A stretch of 64,000 bases of DNA from Xylaria sp. FL1777 (taxonomy: Eukaryota > Ascomycota > Sordariomycetes > Xylariales > Xylariaceae), in assembly GCA_022578965.1 (NCBI GenBank), contig MU400595.1, positions 124,001-188,000 of the forward strand, read 5' to 3'. The notes under the pieces were generated by a model that saw only the letters and a program-made list of their open reading frames with translations, made no database searches and was not told the origin of the DNA. The translations under genes were made by a program, and so were the position numbers. This document shows positions 11,636 through 24,300 of the stretch, in pieces (within the stretch, counting starts at the first letter, position 1; each line of letters starts with the position of its first letter).

Positions 11636-12086
11636 GAGCTGGAAATGGTTTCGGTCGATTTTCCTGCTTAATTTAATTTCATGGTCCTAATTATAAGGGA
11701 ATATATTCTATCTTCAGTGGTTTCTAGTATCGTGGGCAAGATTATCCGTCTAAGACGCCTCCCCTTGTAATAGTCCCAGTGGCGGCGATTGACAATCTCA
11801 GTTCCAGCGCTTCGCTCCAGGCACCGTATTTGATAGGCGGCCTGGTCAACAACAGCTAGGTTCAATAATTGCATTTGCCGACAGCCCTTTCAGATTTGTC
11901 TTCCTCCTTATAGTTTATTATCTGTCTTGATCTCGGAGCGCGGTTCTTAATGGCGCGAATGCGGGGTAACGTAATTCTCTTGTGATACCACCCTCACGAA
12001 TTTCGTTCCCTTACAGCAGCCTCTGTACTCGATCATCTGCCACGGCAGGACACGTATAAAGTAGGTTGATACCGTCTTGCCTACAT
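11636..12086. other. intergenic between convergent genes
   Basis: This holds the 3' flanks of the NLR gene (plus) and Med18 (minus). No gene was seen. Confidence 0.5.
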
Positions 12087-12933
12087 TCACGAGGGTCCGC
12101 GGCCGGGGATAACAGGAGGCGGGGCGATTCTCGTATCGAAGACACGTCGATCAACGACCTTGAAATCGAACAGCTTCTCGAACTCGGCCTTGTTGCGCAT
12201 GAGCTCCTCATTGGCCTTCGCGAGCTTCTCGGGCTGGCCGTCTTCGGCGACGTTCAACTTGACGTTGAGCACCCACTTCTGCGCGGGGTCGACGGGCCGC
12301 AGGTCAACCCACGCCGGCAGGGGCACAATAGGACGACCTGGGGACTCAGGAAGATGGTAGTACCTGCTCAGCACGATCTCTAGGTCTCCTCTGTTGAACG
12401 AGTAGCTTTCTTGAATAAGCTCATTTGTGTATCTGTGGTGCCTGGTTAGCGGCCAAGGTAGCAAGTAGGCAGCGGGGGGAGGGGAGATGGACGTACGTAT
12501 GCCCGTTGGCCATCAGGACTCCAGGCAAGTTATGCGGGAATGGAATCTCGATCTTCTTCCTTGATGTGATGGGGGAATCTCGTAGAGGATCGGGCAAGTC
12601 GCTCCACCGGAGCGTAGCGGGCAACCGGTTGAGATCTACCGTGGACTCCTTGCCAAAGTCTGTCTCGGGCGCTACCTCGTACGCGGCTTGCAGGATGTAG
12701 GATGAGCGTAAAAGTTGCGCGTTAAGATCCACCCACAGCTGTTTCTCTTGCTGGCGTGGCAAGACGCTCGGGTGTGGCGCCTTCGGCAACCCCTTCGGCT
12801 GCGGTTGGCCTGCAAAGAAGAGAATCCGATAGATAGTCCGACGCGCAGTCATCCATGATAGGCCCTGTAGGATCGCGCATGCCGTGTCAAATTCGCCCGG
12901 TTTTACGGACGCAGTAAGAAATAGTTCATGCAT
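12087..12933 (-). CDS. MED18: Mediator complex subunit 18
   Basis: Exons 12933-12497 and 12432-12087 join in frame to 260 residues. The start MHELFLTASVKPGEFDTACAI matches the Med18/Srb5 N-terminus (MHELFLTA, then an ILQGL helix). GQPQPKGLP and LLRSSYILQAAYEV are further family landmarks, and exon 2 continues with YTNELIQESYSFNRGDLEIV and YYHLP. The length is normal for the family. Med18 sits in the Mediator head, pairs with Med20, and links gene-specific activators to RNA polymerase II in the nucleus. The intron has a GTACGT donor and a GCTAAC branch site. Unrelated genes lie on both sides. Confidence 0.88.
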
Positions 12934-13676
12934 CTCTAGCGATGCTTCGTGGTCTAACTCGGGTGAGGTTGGTGAGTAGGTATGGTAGTGACCGACAGAC
13001 GAGCTTCACTATAAAATGTCTTGGCTTTGCCTTAATTGGGCTAGAGATTTAATTAAATATAGAATATTTATGGTGTTCATGCAGCTTTACTGCTGTAGGA
13101 AGAACGTGACCAGTATTATTGAATTGGTGAGGGCATAAGGGAGGGTTGTTGGCGATGATGTTGAGACGAGTCGTCTTGGCACTAGAGCTACTCATAAATT
13201 ATAAGCGTAGGTAATTCGGACTCGACTTATTAACTAGGTAGCCTGAGCACCAGTGTGAGAAATGCATTTTAATCGTCTTGAACGAACGTTATAATGGACC
13301 GTAAATGGACTGGCCCCATTGCGTAGGTATTGTGTATTATCTACACTATCAACTGTGGCTTATGCAGTTGTGGCTTTGCCATGTGGCTAGGGCGTGGTTG
13401 TCTTGTAGCTCCTAGCTCCCTATTGCCATCGCTGTGTGAATGAGTAGTATAGGAGAGTTTTTTTTTTTTTTTTTTTTGTGGAATGCTTCATCTAGAACAT
13501 ATCTATTTCTAGTTGTTAACTTGATATATTTATTTAATTATTATTAACTTTGGTTTCATTTAACTTTGTATCAGCTAGACACCGACCACATCTGTCTCAG
13601 CAATCCTACACAGATTCCCTTAGGCATCTTGACCTAGGACTCAACATCCAGTGATAACAACTCATAGATGAAACAT
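12934..13676. other. intergenic: Med18 promoter and transporter 3' flank
   Basis: No gene was seen. The segment carries a run of 20 T residues at 13458-13477. Confidence 0.5.
13458..13477. repeat. poly-T tract
   Basis: Twenty consecutive T residues lie between Med18 and the siderophore transporter, about 180 bases past the latter's stop codon. It is a simple length-variable tract. Confidence 0.9.
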
Positions 13677-15602
13677 CTAAAATACAGTACCCTTGACCTG
13701 CTTGAAGTCCTTCAGCTTGATGTCGCGCCAGGCTATGACAGCAGCGAGACCAATAGCGGTGATAGCGGTAGCTGCAATAAACATGTTCCTGAGAGCCGCA
13801 TCATAGGCCATCGTGATGGCCTTGTGAGTCGCCGAACCGACAGGGTACGACAGCTGCGTCTCCAAGTCGCCATAAATGGCGGCGAACTGGTCTTTGGTCT
13901 CCGGCGGTAGGTATTCCATGAGCTTCTGGGGGAAGACGCCGGTCCAGATGGCGCCAGCAACAGTGCCACCGATACCACCACCGACACTGGAGAACATGCC
14001 CTCGATGGCTAGGACAACTGCGACCTCCTGGTGAGCTGCCGCCGCCATGACTGCGACCTGCTCACAAATGACACAAGCACCACCAGCGAAGGCATAGAGG
14101 ATCTCTACGAAGATGATCCAACCGATATTAGTTCCCTCATGACGGAACTGAATCAGTAGGCCGATAGCGAGGATGGTAGCAGGCACACCGAAGTACAAGG
14201 CGACCCACTTGAAACGACCAGTGCGTCTGATGGCAAGACCAACGGGGATGGAGAAAAAGCAGGATCCGATACTGTAGATGTTGCCAACGTATCCTGTCTG
14301 CCACAGCTGAAGCCTGAGGACAACCTGTAGGAAGGAGCTGAAGTAGGCTGTCCAGATATAATACTCGACAAACAAGACCGCTGAGAGAATGCAAGCGCCA
14401 AAGACGGTACGGTCCTTGAGAAGCTCCCAGGGCAGGAACTTAACGGGGGCCCAGTACTTCTCCCAGACGGCGGAGAAGGCGAGGAGAACAAAGCCAACGA
14501 CGATGAACGAGATGGTAAGAGGGTCTCTCCAGCCGTACTTTTGATCTGAGTAGATGCTGAAGGGCAGGAGGAAAAGCGTGAAACCCGCTGATAGCAGGAC
14601 GACGCAGATGATGTCGAACTCCCAAAAGTAGTGGACAATCGACTGGATCCAGGTTCTGCCACTCTTCGTGCGGACGAGGACTCCTTCCTTGACTGCCTTG
14701 CGCTGATTGTATGCGAACAAAAAGTAGAGAGGCAAGCAGACGACGGGCGTCACGATAGCGAAGACACCGAAACCCCATCTCCAACCAATGCCGTTGAGTA
14801 CACTCTGGGCGAGAGGGCCGGTAATCCAGACGGTAGCAATATAGGGTGAGCTAACATAGGCAAGCACCAGCCCTCGGTTGTTCAGCTTGGAGGTGTCGGC
14901 AATGAAAACAGTGGTGGTGTAGGATATTCCATTATATCTAAACACATTACAGCGTTAGTCGTTACGATTTCACGATGCTGTGCGGGGAGATGCGTAATTA
15001 GCAAAAGTCCATACCCGACCCAGTAGAATATTTGAGCTGCTGCGTATGTGTTCACGTTGTTGCAAGCCGCCATGAGGACAAGCCCAAGAACCATGAAGCA
15101 CATGGTTAAGAGATATCCTTGCGGGCGACCCCAAACATCTAAGATCTTGGCCAATGGGAGCTTGGAAACGCCTCCAATAATATTGGCGGCAACGCCTATA
15201 GTGGCCGTCAAAGAATGTTCCTCGAAAGAACTGACGACATAGGGAGTCAACAGAGTTCCCATTCCCTGTTGTATAGCATCAACGAAGTAAATAAGCCAGA
15301 TGCTGCGTCATGGTTAGCCTCAACCTTACACCAAAAGTGGAGAATCTGTGGACGTACAGAACATAGGCGAGGTATAGATCACGCATTGTCCATGTCTTAG
15401 TGATGGCCTCCATGTTTTGAACACCCTGCTGGGCATCTTTGTTTATGGAATCGTCATCCTCCTTCTCGCTAGAATGTGGGCGCTCAGTGGTCAACCCAGC
15501 CTCCTTGCTTTCAGTAATGCCGGCTTCGTGATCATCTGGCCGTGGAGTCTCCTCCGCCACAGGCCGCTCCTGGGCGAAGACGGTCTTGAAAGGGTGCCTC
15601 AT
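13677..15602 (-). CDS. siderophore-iron transporter, MFS (SIT family)
   Basis: Exons 15602-15358, 15302-15015 and 14937-13677 join in frame to 597 residues, the usual length of 14-helix SIT transporters. The first 75 residues are acidic and hydrophilic. Helix 1 reads YLAYVLIWLIYFVDAIQQGM, and KILDVWGRPQGY is the loop 2-3 motif. YWVGYNGISYTTTVFIADTS crosses the second splice junction and is highly typical of MirB/Sit1-like proteins. The C-terminus ends DIKLKDFKQVKGTVF. The protein should import ferric siderophores across the plasma membrane; which siderophore cannot be told. An iron-type GATA motif lies 725 bases upstream (see 16327). A hydroxyornithine acyltransferase gene of the same pathway lies near 40.5 kb. 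Confidence 0.92.
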
Positions 15603-16082
15603 TGTGAGTGTTGGATAAACAATCCAGAGAGCTTGACTGTGAACCCAGAACCGTTAAGGACTCTCGAAGGATAAGAACCAAGGTAATCTTGTATATGTAG
15701 GGGGCTTGGGCAGCAGGCGATATTTAAAGACAATACAGTAAATCCTACAACGCAACGAACGAGCGACAATGGTCCTCCTACTAAACCCAGGGGGGTTGGG
15801 TGGCGGGGAGAGACCGAGCCAGACCATTCATCATACATGTACTTCGTCCCAAAGGCAGCTGCTGTACGACCAGGTATTACCATGCATCGAGCGGAGGTGA
15901 CGGGACTCATCTTTCTTGATGTAGACAAGCGGGTATACATGCCAACAGCGGGACAAGCGAATCCAATGCAGAACCGCCGAGCCAAATGCTTTAGAGGCGG
16001 TCACTATTCCCTAAGTCGGATGACCCCGGCCAAGGAATTGCCGTGAACACGAGGGATATTTCAGCAGTAGAATCAGTAAGCC

Positions 16083-16092
16083 TACCTAGGTA
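16083..16092. repeat. TACCTAGGTA palindrome
   Basis: Perfect 10-bp palindrome, one of at least nine in the window, upstream of the siderophore transporter. Confidence 0.9.
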
Positions 16093-16326
16093 ATCTTGTA
16101 ATTGATCTTCCTTTATCTCTTGTCCTCGCTAAATTACGATCTAGCGCTTGAGAAAGTTTATTCCTAATAGGACAAAGAAAGGAAGAAACAGAAAGAGAAG
16201 GTAGGTAACGTGAGAGCCACTCAGCTCTCTCCCACCTGAGCACTTACAAGGATGACCGTGGTGCGCTAGGTTAAGGACCGGCTTGCTAGCGCGGCATAAT
16301 CATATGCGGGTCTGCCGTTGAAAATT

Positions 16327-16335
16327 TTATCTGAT
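16327..16335 (-). promoter_or_regulatory. putative iron GATA-factor (SreA/Sre) site
   Basis: On the minus strand this reads ATCAGATAA, an exact match to ATCWGATAA, the consensus bound by iron-responsive GATA repressors (SreA, SRE, Urbs1). Two more GATA cores (TGATAA and AGATAA, 16341-16351 on the plus strand) follow within 20 bases, making a compact cluster. It lies upstream of the siderophore transporter on that gene's strand, with no gene in between. Such factors repress siderophore uptake and synthesis when iron is plentiful. Binding is inferred from the motif and its position. Confidence 0.6.
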
Positions 16336-18307
16336 CAGATTGATAAGATAATCGCTCCATCAATACGTAGCATGAGCATACATGTACCTTTATGGCCCAG
16401 AAAAGCTCGTGGTGGGTCGGAGAAGGAGGGTGTATATGTGTACAGTGTAGCACCGTGGCCATACCGGAGCCGGAGCTGTTACTGAAGCAAGTAATCATAT
16501 CACGCTCAAAGACAGCCAACGCCGTTCTGTTCTAGTCCAGTGATCCAATAGTCAGGACTATTCATTTCCCAAAGCAGTAGAAGGCTCCGAAGACGGACCT
16601 CTAAAGAAGGCGATTAAGGGCGTGCTTCCGATGAAATTAGTAACAGGATTTAAAAAAAAAGAGATAGAAAATGAAAGAAAAAAAAGCAAGGCTTAGCCGA
16701 GCCAAATTATCAGCAGCTTCGATACAACTAGCTTTACGATGGCTTCAGCGAGGTGGAGACGTGGGTTCTCTCACATGTAACTAAGTACGCTTCCCAGAAC
16801 TTTGGACACATCTTTTTACTGGGCTAGTCCACTTCAAGAACCTATCCCATCACCAATATGGCCCCATCTAGGAAGAAAATTACGTTGCCAATACCGCTAG
16901 CATGCATCCATTCGGTCTAGTAGTATCTATCTTGTAAGGAGGAAAAAGATCTGACAGCTTCAGCTCTGGGCTCTCGTTACACCAGACAATAGGGTAATAA
17001 GAGCTTTGGTAAGAGTCACACAAGCTTGACTCTGACTTTATATGTTTGGTTCCGAGTGGGTAACCTTACCCAACATCTGCGAAACATAGCCCATGGTTCT
17101 GCCCGCGGATTCCTCACGAGCACAAGGTCGAACATAAGTAGGTACAGGCAGTTGGCATGCAACCCCCACTCTGGATTCCACATTTGGAATTGAAGCTGAG
17201 GATATTAAAGTAACATGGTATAAAAGCGTACAGTAGGCACGTTACAGGCGGTATGCTGGTCGCTACCTAGTACGCATACTTATGCATCCGCATTGCTGGG
17301 AACCCTTTTGTTTTCATCATGTACGCTGTAAATTCACAGGACATACCTATCCACTGTACTATATTACAGTTTGTGATCTGTGATGTAATAGTAGGGCGGC
17401 TGAGAGGAAACTTTCGATGGAGGAACCGTTGGAAGTGCTAAGCGATGTGCCGCCTCTGAAGATCGTATGATCTACGTTGCTCGCGGTGGGTGTCCATGAC
17501 TGTGCCGATCTGCCGATCTCGCCAATGGCCTGCCTATACTGCGTACGCAGTATGGAGTCCCAAGTATGTGTGTGCGACCTTGACTAATGTCTACCGGACT
17601 GTAACCGTAACCTTCGCTTCAAGACGGACGTTGATCTGCACGAGTTTGTTTAGTGGCGTGAGGCGCGAATAGCCACATCATAATATGCCTGGCCGGCGGA
17701 AACGAACATACGCATATGCTCCTAACGGCCGAGGTCACGAGCTCAATGAGCTGCTTTATTAACTACGTAGACGTAGTAACCGGTTGATTACCCAGTAGTA
17801 TGGCATGCGGGGGTCCAGCTGTATTGGAAAAGAGACGCGTGGATTACTCGGGTTACATGGCCTTACATTAGTCTATGCAAGTGGTTAAAGCATTCATCCA
17901 TGGATGGACATTGTGGTCGAAACACTGCCAGGTGGTGGACATATTTTGCCATCTGGCAACTTCTGGCTCCAGTGCAGATAATCACGTGACCTTAAGTCCA
18001 ATGGAACTAAAGCGCCCTTGCTTGTGATAACAGATAAACAACGGAAGCAATCAAGGAACTCCCAGACTGCCAAGGAAGGAAGGAAGGGCCTAGTAGGGTG
18101 TGCACAGACCCACTCATACAGCTGACTCATCCATTCCTCCAGCCACCGAACCTGTTTACTCAGCCACTTTCACCTGCCACACTTGGTCGGTCCGAACATT
18201 TTCACAGCTAGAAGCTCTCGAGCCACATCGACCGAGTCCACCCATTGCGAAGTCGACCACCAACAGCTAACAACATCCGGCCAGCGCGTGACTGATTCAA
18301 TCCCACC

Positions 18308-18671
18308 ATGTCTGCGGCTCAGAAGCCAATCCGTCTCCCGCCGCTGAAGACGCTGCGCGTACGGGCTCCCAACGCCAAACCGGAACGCCCTTGCGTGGCC
18401 ATCATGTCCTCTGTTCTCTGTAAGGCTGCCTTGAGACAACACCAACCAGTCGTCACCAATGAAACGGGACAGTTACTAACCATGCCCTCCCCTCTGCACA
18501 GCATGTTGGGCCTCTGCCGGCTACAGCACAAGCGGATGCGCGCAAGTCGAGCAGGCCCTGCGAGCGTGCATGGACGGGCCGCGTCCTCCCGCGCCGCGTA
18601 AGAGCGAAGTCAACTATCACCTGTCCCGGTTCAAGGATAGGCTCACATACCAGGAGAAGAAGAGGAGGTGA
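18308..18671 (+). CDS. mrp10: mitochondrial small-subunit ribosomal protein mS37 (Mrp10)
   Basis: Exons 18308-18419 and 18502-18671 join in frame to 93 residues. The N-terminus IRLPPLKTLRVRAPN is diagnostic of the family. The twin CX9C helices are intact after splicing: CVAIMSSVLSC and CAQVEQALRAC. The end reads PRKSEVNYHLSRFKDRL followed by a basic tail. mS37 belongs to the mitochondrial ribosome small subunit. Its disulfides are thought to form through the Mia40 import route in the intermembrane space. The 82-nt intron falls inside the first CX9C motif. The neighbour on the right is convergent. Confidence 0.93.
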
Positions 18672-19182
18672 TGGGGATGAGCTAGAGAGAGAACCACTGC
18701 ATTCAATGCTGTAAGGTGGCCAAAAGATCAGACGCTGTTTCGCCAACAAACACTCGCGCGTTAAACCTGCCGGCGCATCAAAAGTACGCATCGAGATGTC
18801 TTCGCACCTGTCATGTTGTAGAAACAAAATGGCTCTCGCAATCTAAACCCCTTATACTGTACAATACAGAAAGGAGGCATAAAGATCGGAGGCCTGGAGA
18901 GGAAACGGTGAACTATTCAAGGCGTTACCACGGACGGACACTGCCGAACATCTCGTAACTAGCGTAAGCGATTCGCCAGTATAGAATTCGTCTGCCACAA
19001 AAGGACGGAAATGTCTTGCATTGAATTGTACATCACAATAAGATGGAACCTGTAAATATAAAGATATCCAACCAATATTTGCTCATATATACAACCTCAT
19101 CGCCAGGACCTTCTATGTGTGGCCTGTCATGCTGTCCACTCTTCCCGTCCTGTCTCCACCACTCACCAACCTAGCAACACAT
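18672..19182. other. intergenic between convergent genes
   Basis: This holds the 3' flanks of mS37 and of the secreted protein. No gene was seen. Confidence 0.5.
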
Positions 19183-19960
19183 CTAGCAAAGACAAGGCAA
19201 ATGCAGGCTCTGGTAATTACTGCACGTCTTCCCCGAGGGAACAGCGCTCCCCGTTTGCAGGTACACCTGCCAGTAATCGCCGCTCCCAACCTTGCACACG
19301 AGGAAGTTCAGCTGCCGACCCCAAGAGCTGCTCGTCGCAGTAATGATGGTATCGCCCTCGAGGGCCCAGCCGGGCGCCGCCGTGCCCGCACTCGCCGACA
19401 GTGTCAGCGTCTTGTACGAGGTGCTGTCCGCGCCCACCGTCAGGTACGCGCTGCTGTTGGCGCTCTGGATGGCCCCGCTGCCGATGTTGAAGTACTCGCT
19501 GCTCGCCTCGGGGCCCATGACGGGGATCGTGGCTGTTCGGGGAATAACGCGCGTAAGTCTCTTTCTCCCTCTGTCTCTCTTGGCAAGCATTCTTTCCATC
19601 TTTGATTTCATGGTCTTCTTTTATCTATGCACCCCCTCTCTCTACCTCGACCAATTCCTCAGTATCAACGGACACGATGAAAGTAAACGAGACCCGAATT
19701 GACTCGAGGAGAGGGAGGAGGAATAAGGATAGAACACAAAGAGACAAGCGAAGGAAGTCATGCATAAAAAGAAGAAAGAAAAAAGGACAGAAAAAAGCGG
19801 AAAGGGTTTATAAGCCAGACTTACGATCTTGCGGATAAGCCTGTAGATAATAGTGGAAAATCGGCGACGAAACCCCGCGGATCTGCTCTGGCTTGGCGAG
19901 GACGACGGCGTAGGGCACAGCCGCGACGACAGCAAGGAACTTACTAATCCGCGACGGCAT
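19183..19960 (-). CDS. small secreted protein, possible effector-like
   Basis: Exons 19960-19825 and 19532-19183 join in frame to 161 residues. The N-terminus MPSRISKFLAVVAAVPYAVVLA is a clear signal peptide with likely cleavage near residue 22. The mature part begins KPEQIRGVSSPIFHYYLQAYP and continues with GPEASSEYFNIGSGAIQS, WALEGDTII and WGRQLNFLVCKVGSGDYWQ. It ends KTCSNYQSLHLPCLC. Four cysteines in the mature chain suggest two disulfides. The sequence resembles a family of small secreted proteins of plant-associated ascomycetes with no assigned function, so activity is unknown. The 292-nt intron is long for this window. An eight-copy tetranucleotide repeat ends two bases before the ATG. 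Confidence 0.78.
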
Positions 19961-19962
19961 AG

Positions 19963-19994
<32 letters not shown>
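19963..19994. repeat. (TGTC)8 microsatellite in 5' leader
   Basis: Eight perfect TGTC units (GACA on the gene strand) end two bases upstream of the start codon of the secreted protein, so they lie in its 5' leader or core promoter. Confidence 0.95.
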
Positions 19995-19998
<4 letters not shown>

Positions 19999-21390
19999 CG
20001 TCTAAGAAAAGGTATCCCAAATTTTGATATAATACCCGAAGTAGGAAATTTTTAACCTTATATTCTTCTCAACGAAGGAGGTTGTGGAAGGGTTGTAAAT
20101 ATATATATATCTTTCTATGTATGTACATCTCCACAAGACTGTTTGTATCGCGCGGCGGTAGAAAGAAACCTGGTAGAACGACCGACACAGCGAATGAGGT
20201 CGGGACCGTGGCTCCGCGACGACATCCCTCCACTCGTCTGCGACGACGCGGGCAAATATTGGCTATAATAGGCAATGAGCGGAGGGTTTCCGCCCGTCCT
20301 CAATTACCGTTGACGGGTAGAAGAGAGTGTGCGTACAAACGCTAATATAAATGGAGCAAGCGAGCTTTTCATCTCTTCTAACCCTGTCCATAGAATACCC
20401 AAACAGTCGATAACGCACTCCCAGTGTTTATGTAGGTATCTGTGGTGTACATAGGCAAATCATCGCTCATTGTCTGTAGTTAAATACAGGTCGGGTATGT
20501 AGACCGGGAAGTGCGAAGAAGATATATGAGAATTACGATTTGGAAGACATTATTGACTGCTTCTACATATATGTATATATAATCTGTCAGGTAGGTAGCA
20601 GTCCCTGAGCATGACCGCAAGTCGGACTACAACTGTGCAACTCACAAGACTGTCCGCATTCCATGGTCATATTGCTCTCATTGCGCGACGCTGGTCACAT
20701 CTTTCACACATTCGAGTTCTCAACTCAAAATATCGCATGCTCTTCTTGCCTCGGCAGATGCATTAAAACAAAAACCGCTTTCCTATAACTAGCGCCACAC
20801 CCATGAAAGGCAGTCCACATAGGAGAAGAGAACAATTCAATGCCGCCTACCTCGCCAGTAACTCCGAATAATGCTCCTGAGAAGGACCCTCCGACTTCGA
20901 CTGATCAGATCGACAGTCTAACAGTCCAGTGACAGCAGCGGTCGGTAGACGGAGAATTCTATTTCGAAACAAGCGCATCGCAACATAAATTTACCAAAAG
21001 GACAAAGACAGTCGATATCTGTGAACGCTGAACTGAAATGGCAGAATCTTGCAATGGACTAGAATAGACGCTGCTCCAGTGAAGAACCAAACCATACAGG
21101 CGGGTAGACCAACGTCTTATAGTTGTAATATGTCCAGAGAATCGCAAAAGAGTGTCGAATGTGTGCCGCAGAAATTCGATGCGGCCTAAGAGGATGAAGA
21201 AAAAAGAGGAAAAAAAAGAGAGACAGGAGAAGAGAGCGGTATCCATGGTTCATCTAATGCTGGTGGCGCGAACAATCTTCTGGTATCGGGGTCGGATTAA
21301 AAAGATGAATGAGATTGCATCTGGGTATATTCGTGAAATGTAGTAACTCGAAGTCAGGGGACAATGGGCATTCGCGGGTATCTTGAGTTT
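19995..21390. other. intergenic
   Basis: This holds the promoter of the secreted protein gene and the 3' flank of cdc24. A short AT run lies near 20100-20112. No gene was seen. Confidence 0.5.
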
Positions 21391-24300
21391 TTAGTTCATG
21401 TCTCCAACGCAGAAAAGTTCTATTTCTCCGACACCGTTGGTGTACATGTTGCTCGCACCCTCGCGCCACTCAAGGAACGCTATTTGGATGTCATCATCAC
21501 TCTCGATGGTAACCAAATCGCCGTCCTCGTCACGATATTTCAGTCTCAAATTACCCTTACTAATCGAGCTGTTTGTAAATCGCGCGAGCTTGCCGTCAAT
21601 ACGGTCACTAAGAGACTGATAGGTGATGCTAAAAGGGACGACGAGCGTTACGTAAGTCCCTGTGTCACAGTTGACTTTTACTCTTAACTGTGTTGGAATC
21701 GGCAAGTCTTGACTGCTGAGGGGGTTACCTGTGACGGTACTGCTAAGTGCTGATGACACTACTTGCCGTCCGTCGAGACTGAGGGGTTGCGGCGCTGATG
21801 ATCCCGGGGCTTGTCCTGTGGACGGTGTGGCTTGTCGAGGATAGATAGGTTGAGTTGGGAATTGAGCCATGGTCCCACCATACTGGCCATTCTGCTGATT
21901 CAGGCGTTCTCGCTGTACGCCTGGGCTTTGGGTGTTAGCTCGGACTGGGGGATCCTGTCGAGGAGACCCAGTCTGCGACCTGGGGATGCTGGCGTCATGA
22001 GCAGGGTGAAGATGAGGTGGTATTCCAGGGACTGCAGGTACAGGAGTACTAGTATTAGCTCTCCGTGTATTTTGCCCGTTGATATCAGGTGTACTGTATG
22101 ACCGACTGCGCTGTTGCTGGGCCAGTGTCTGCTGGGAAGCCATAACTGGCATAGATGGTCCTCTTGGGTTCCGTCCGTTGATAGGAGTAGGACCGTCTCG
22201 TGAGGGCGCACGCGGCATGGCTGGGGCGGTGTATCGATTGGTGTCTCTATCTTCCCACCCGCCTTGTGGTGTGGAAGTCCGAGGGAAAGGATACTGACCG
22301 TTTTGAGATAATAGAGTGCTGGCTGTACTAGTTCTCGATGACGCGGGTGAGTCTATGGTAGGTGAAAAATACGATTCGATTCCACGAGGCACAGGGGACT
22401 GCGCACCGCCCGTCTGCACACTCAGTTGTCTTGGAGGAGGTGGGAGCGGGAACTGTGGTGGCGGCGCCCTGGCCAGACTCGCTAGCGATTGAGTACTATC
22501 TGTAGTCACCGACCGAGAGCGAAGGCTATTACTTGAGGTGTTATGCGTCATCACGCCTCCCAAGTTAGAGTTGTGCCCTAGGTTAGGAGATGACATTTGG
22601 CTTGGCAGTGGTTGTTCGTCATCATCGTCGTCATCGTCATCCTGCTGAACGTACGGATTCTCTATATTATCAACATTTCTCATCCAAGTGAAAGCGGGGG
22701 TGGGCTGCTCGGGACTTGTCGTTGACGACTGGGGGATATTAATTTTTCGCTGAACATCGAGGCCTATAGCCCACTTCTTCATAATCTCTTCATTATTATA
22801 TTTGATGGTGAAGTGTTCAACGCCGGGGTCGCCTTTCCACCATATTTGTATTGTGTATGAGCCTACATCGCGTGTCAGGTCAACAACCCCAATTATAATT
22901 TAGAATATGACATACCTGGCTTGGCAAACGATATGACTTCGGTCACATTAGACATGAAAATCCGGCCTTTGAGCTGCAGCTTATTGTTCTTGTTACGACC
23001 TTTAGAGATAGACTTATTCTTGTCCTTCTTATCCTTGCTCTTGTTTGCCTGGGCCTCTTTGCAGCAAAGTAGAATGTTTTCGAATAGATAAATTTCATAC
23101 TAATAAATTAGCCATGGCGCGATAAAATTATGAGGATATGGCTCACGGGGCGTACGTCTTTCTCTTGTTCAGTGCGACCTGTTATCACTTGGTATGAGCC
23201 GTGTAGAAGCAGTTTACCGAAATGATCAACTTTATGACTCTTCCAATCGTCAACTCGGAATCTAAGCTCTTCTAGCGCTTCGTCCAAGAGGGCACGATTG
23301 ACCGCTTCATTAGCCTGCTTAAGGACTCGCTCCGCAGCTTCGATTCCCTTCGTGAGCTCGTCCCTATTTTCTGGCGGGACCTCACCTCTCTTGAGTAGAT
23401 CCTATAAGAGATTAGCGAACAAATTGATACGGCGCAAATAATCATCTGTACCTTAAGCAATAGAGGGTACTTGGCCAGTCTCTGCATCGGTTTGAGGAGA
23501 AACCCGTCAAGCGTGTTGAAGTCACACGCAACAGGGTGCTCGGCTAACTGGATCTTGTCAAATACTTGGTTCGCCACCTGTGCCGCCTTTCGTTGGTTGG
23601 CAATGAAAGCTTGATAGACGTCAAACCCGTCTTCGGTTGTAACGAATATGGCACCCCATTGCTGTGCCTTTTGCGGCATAGAATTGGTTGTTTCGACTCG
23701 GATTAAAAATCGTCGCTGGAAGTCTAGGATTTTATGTATGTTTAGAAAAATGTCATACGCTACATCTCCTGGAATAATGGCCTTGTCCAGCAGGGACTTC
23801 TTGAGATCATGTAAATTCTCCATGTCTTGCACATATTTGCGTTCTGTGTCGACAAGTTCACGAATGATGTGATCGCGATATGTCATCTGGAGGGTAGGGC
23901 CATCGAAGCTACCATCTTCTGGGTAAGGCTGAACTTGAAGAAGATGGCCACGTTGCTCGGCCAGGTCCAGAACATGATTGATGACTTGGATAACCTAATC
24001 TAAGGTAAGTATGCTTAAATGCATCGTAGTCTATGACGGGTAATGGAACCAATGATTAAACACACCTTCACAAAGCCTGTCGTATCTTCATTCATTAGAT
24101 CAGAAACAATAAAGCATTCGGCCGCAGGAATTTGCAATTGTCTTAAACATGCGTTAATAAATTTGAAGGTAGCTGCCTTGGGCCGTTTGGTAGGATCTGT
24201 GACAATGTCGCCTGGGTTTAGAGGGACGTCGGGTTTGATGGAATTATAGATGGTAAGCAGCGGATCGCCAGTCCTAAGTAGGCCCCAAAGAGACTCGACA

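Larger units (their letters stand above)
15603..18307. other. 2.7-kb intergenic region
   Basis: I see no gene. It holds the promoter of the siderophore transporter (left) and of mS37 (right), the GATA cluster near 16327-16350, and one TACCTAGGTA palindrome at 16083-16092. Confidence 0.5.
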
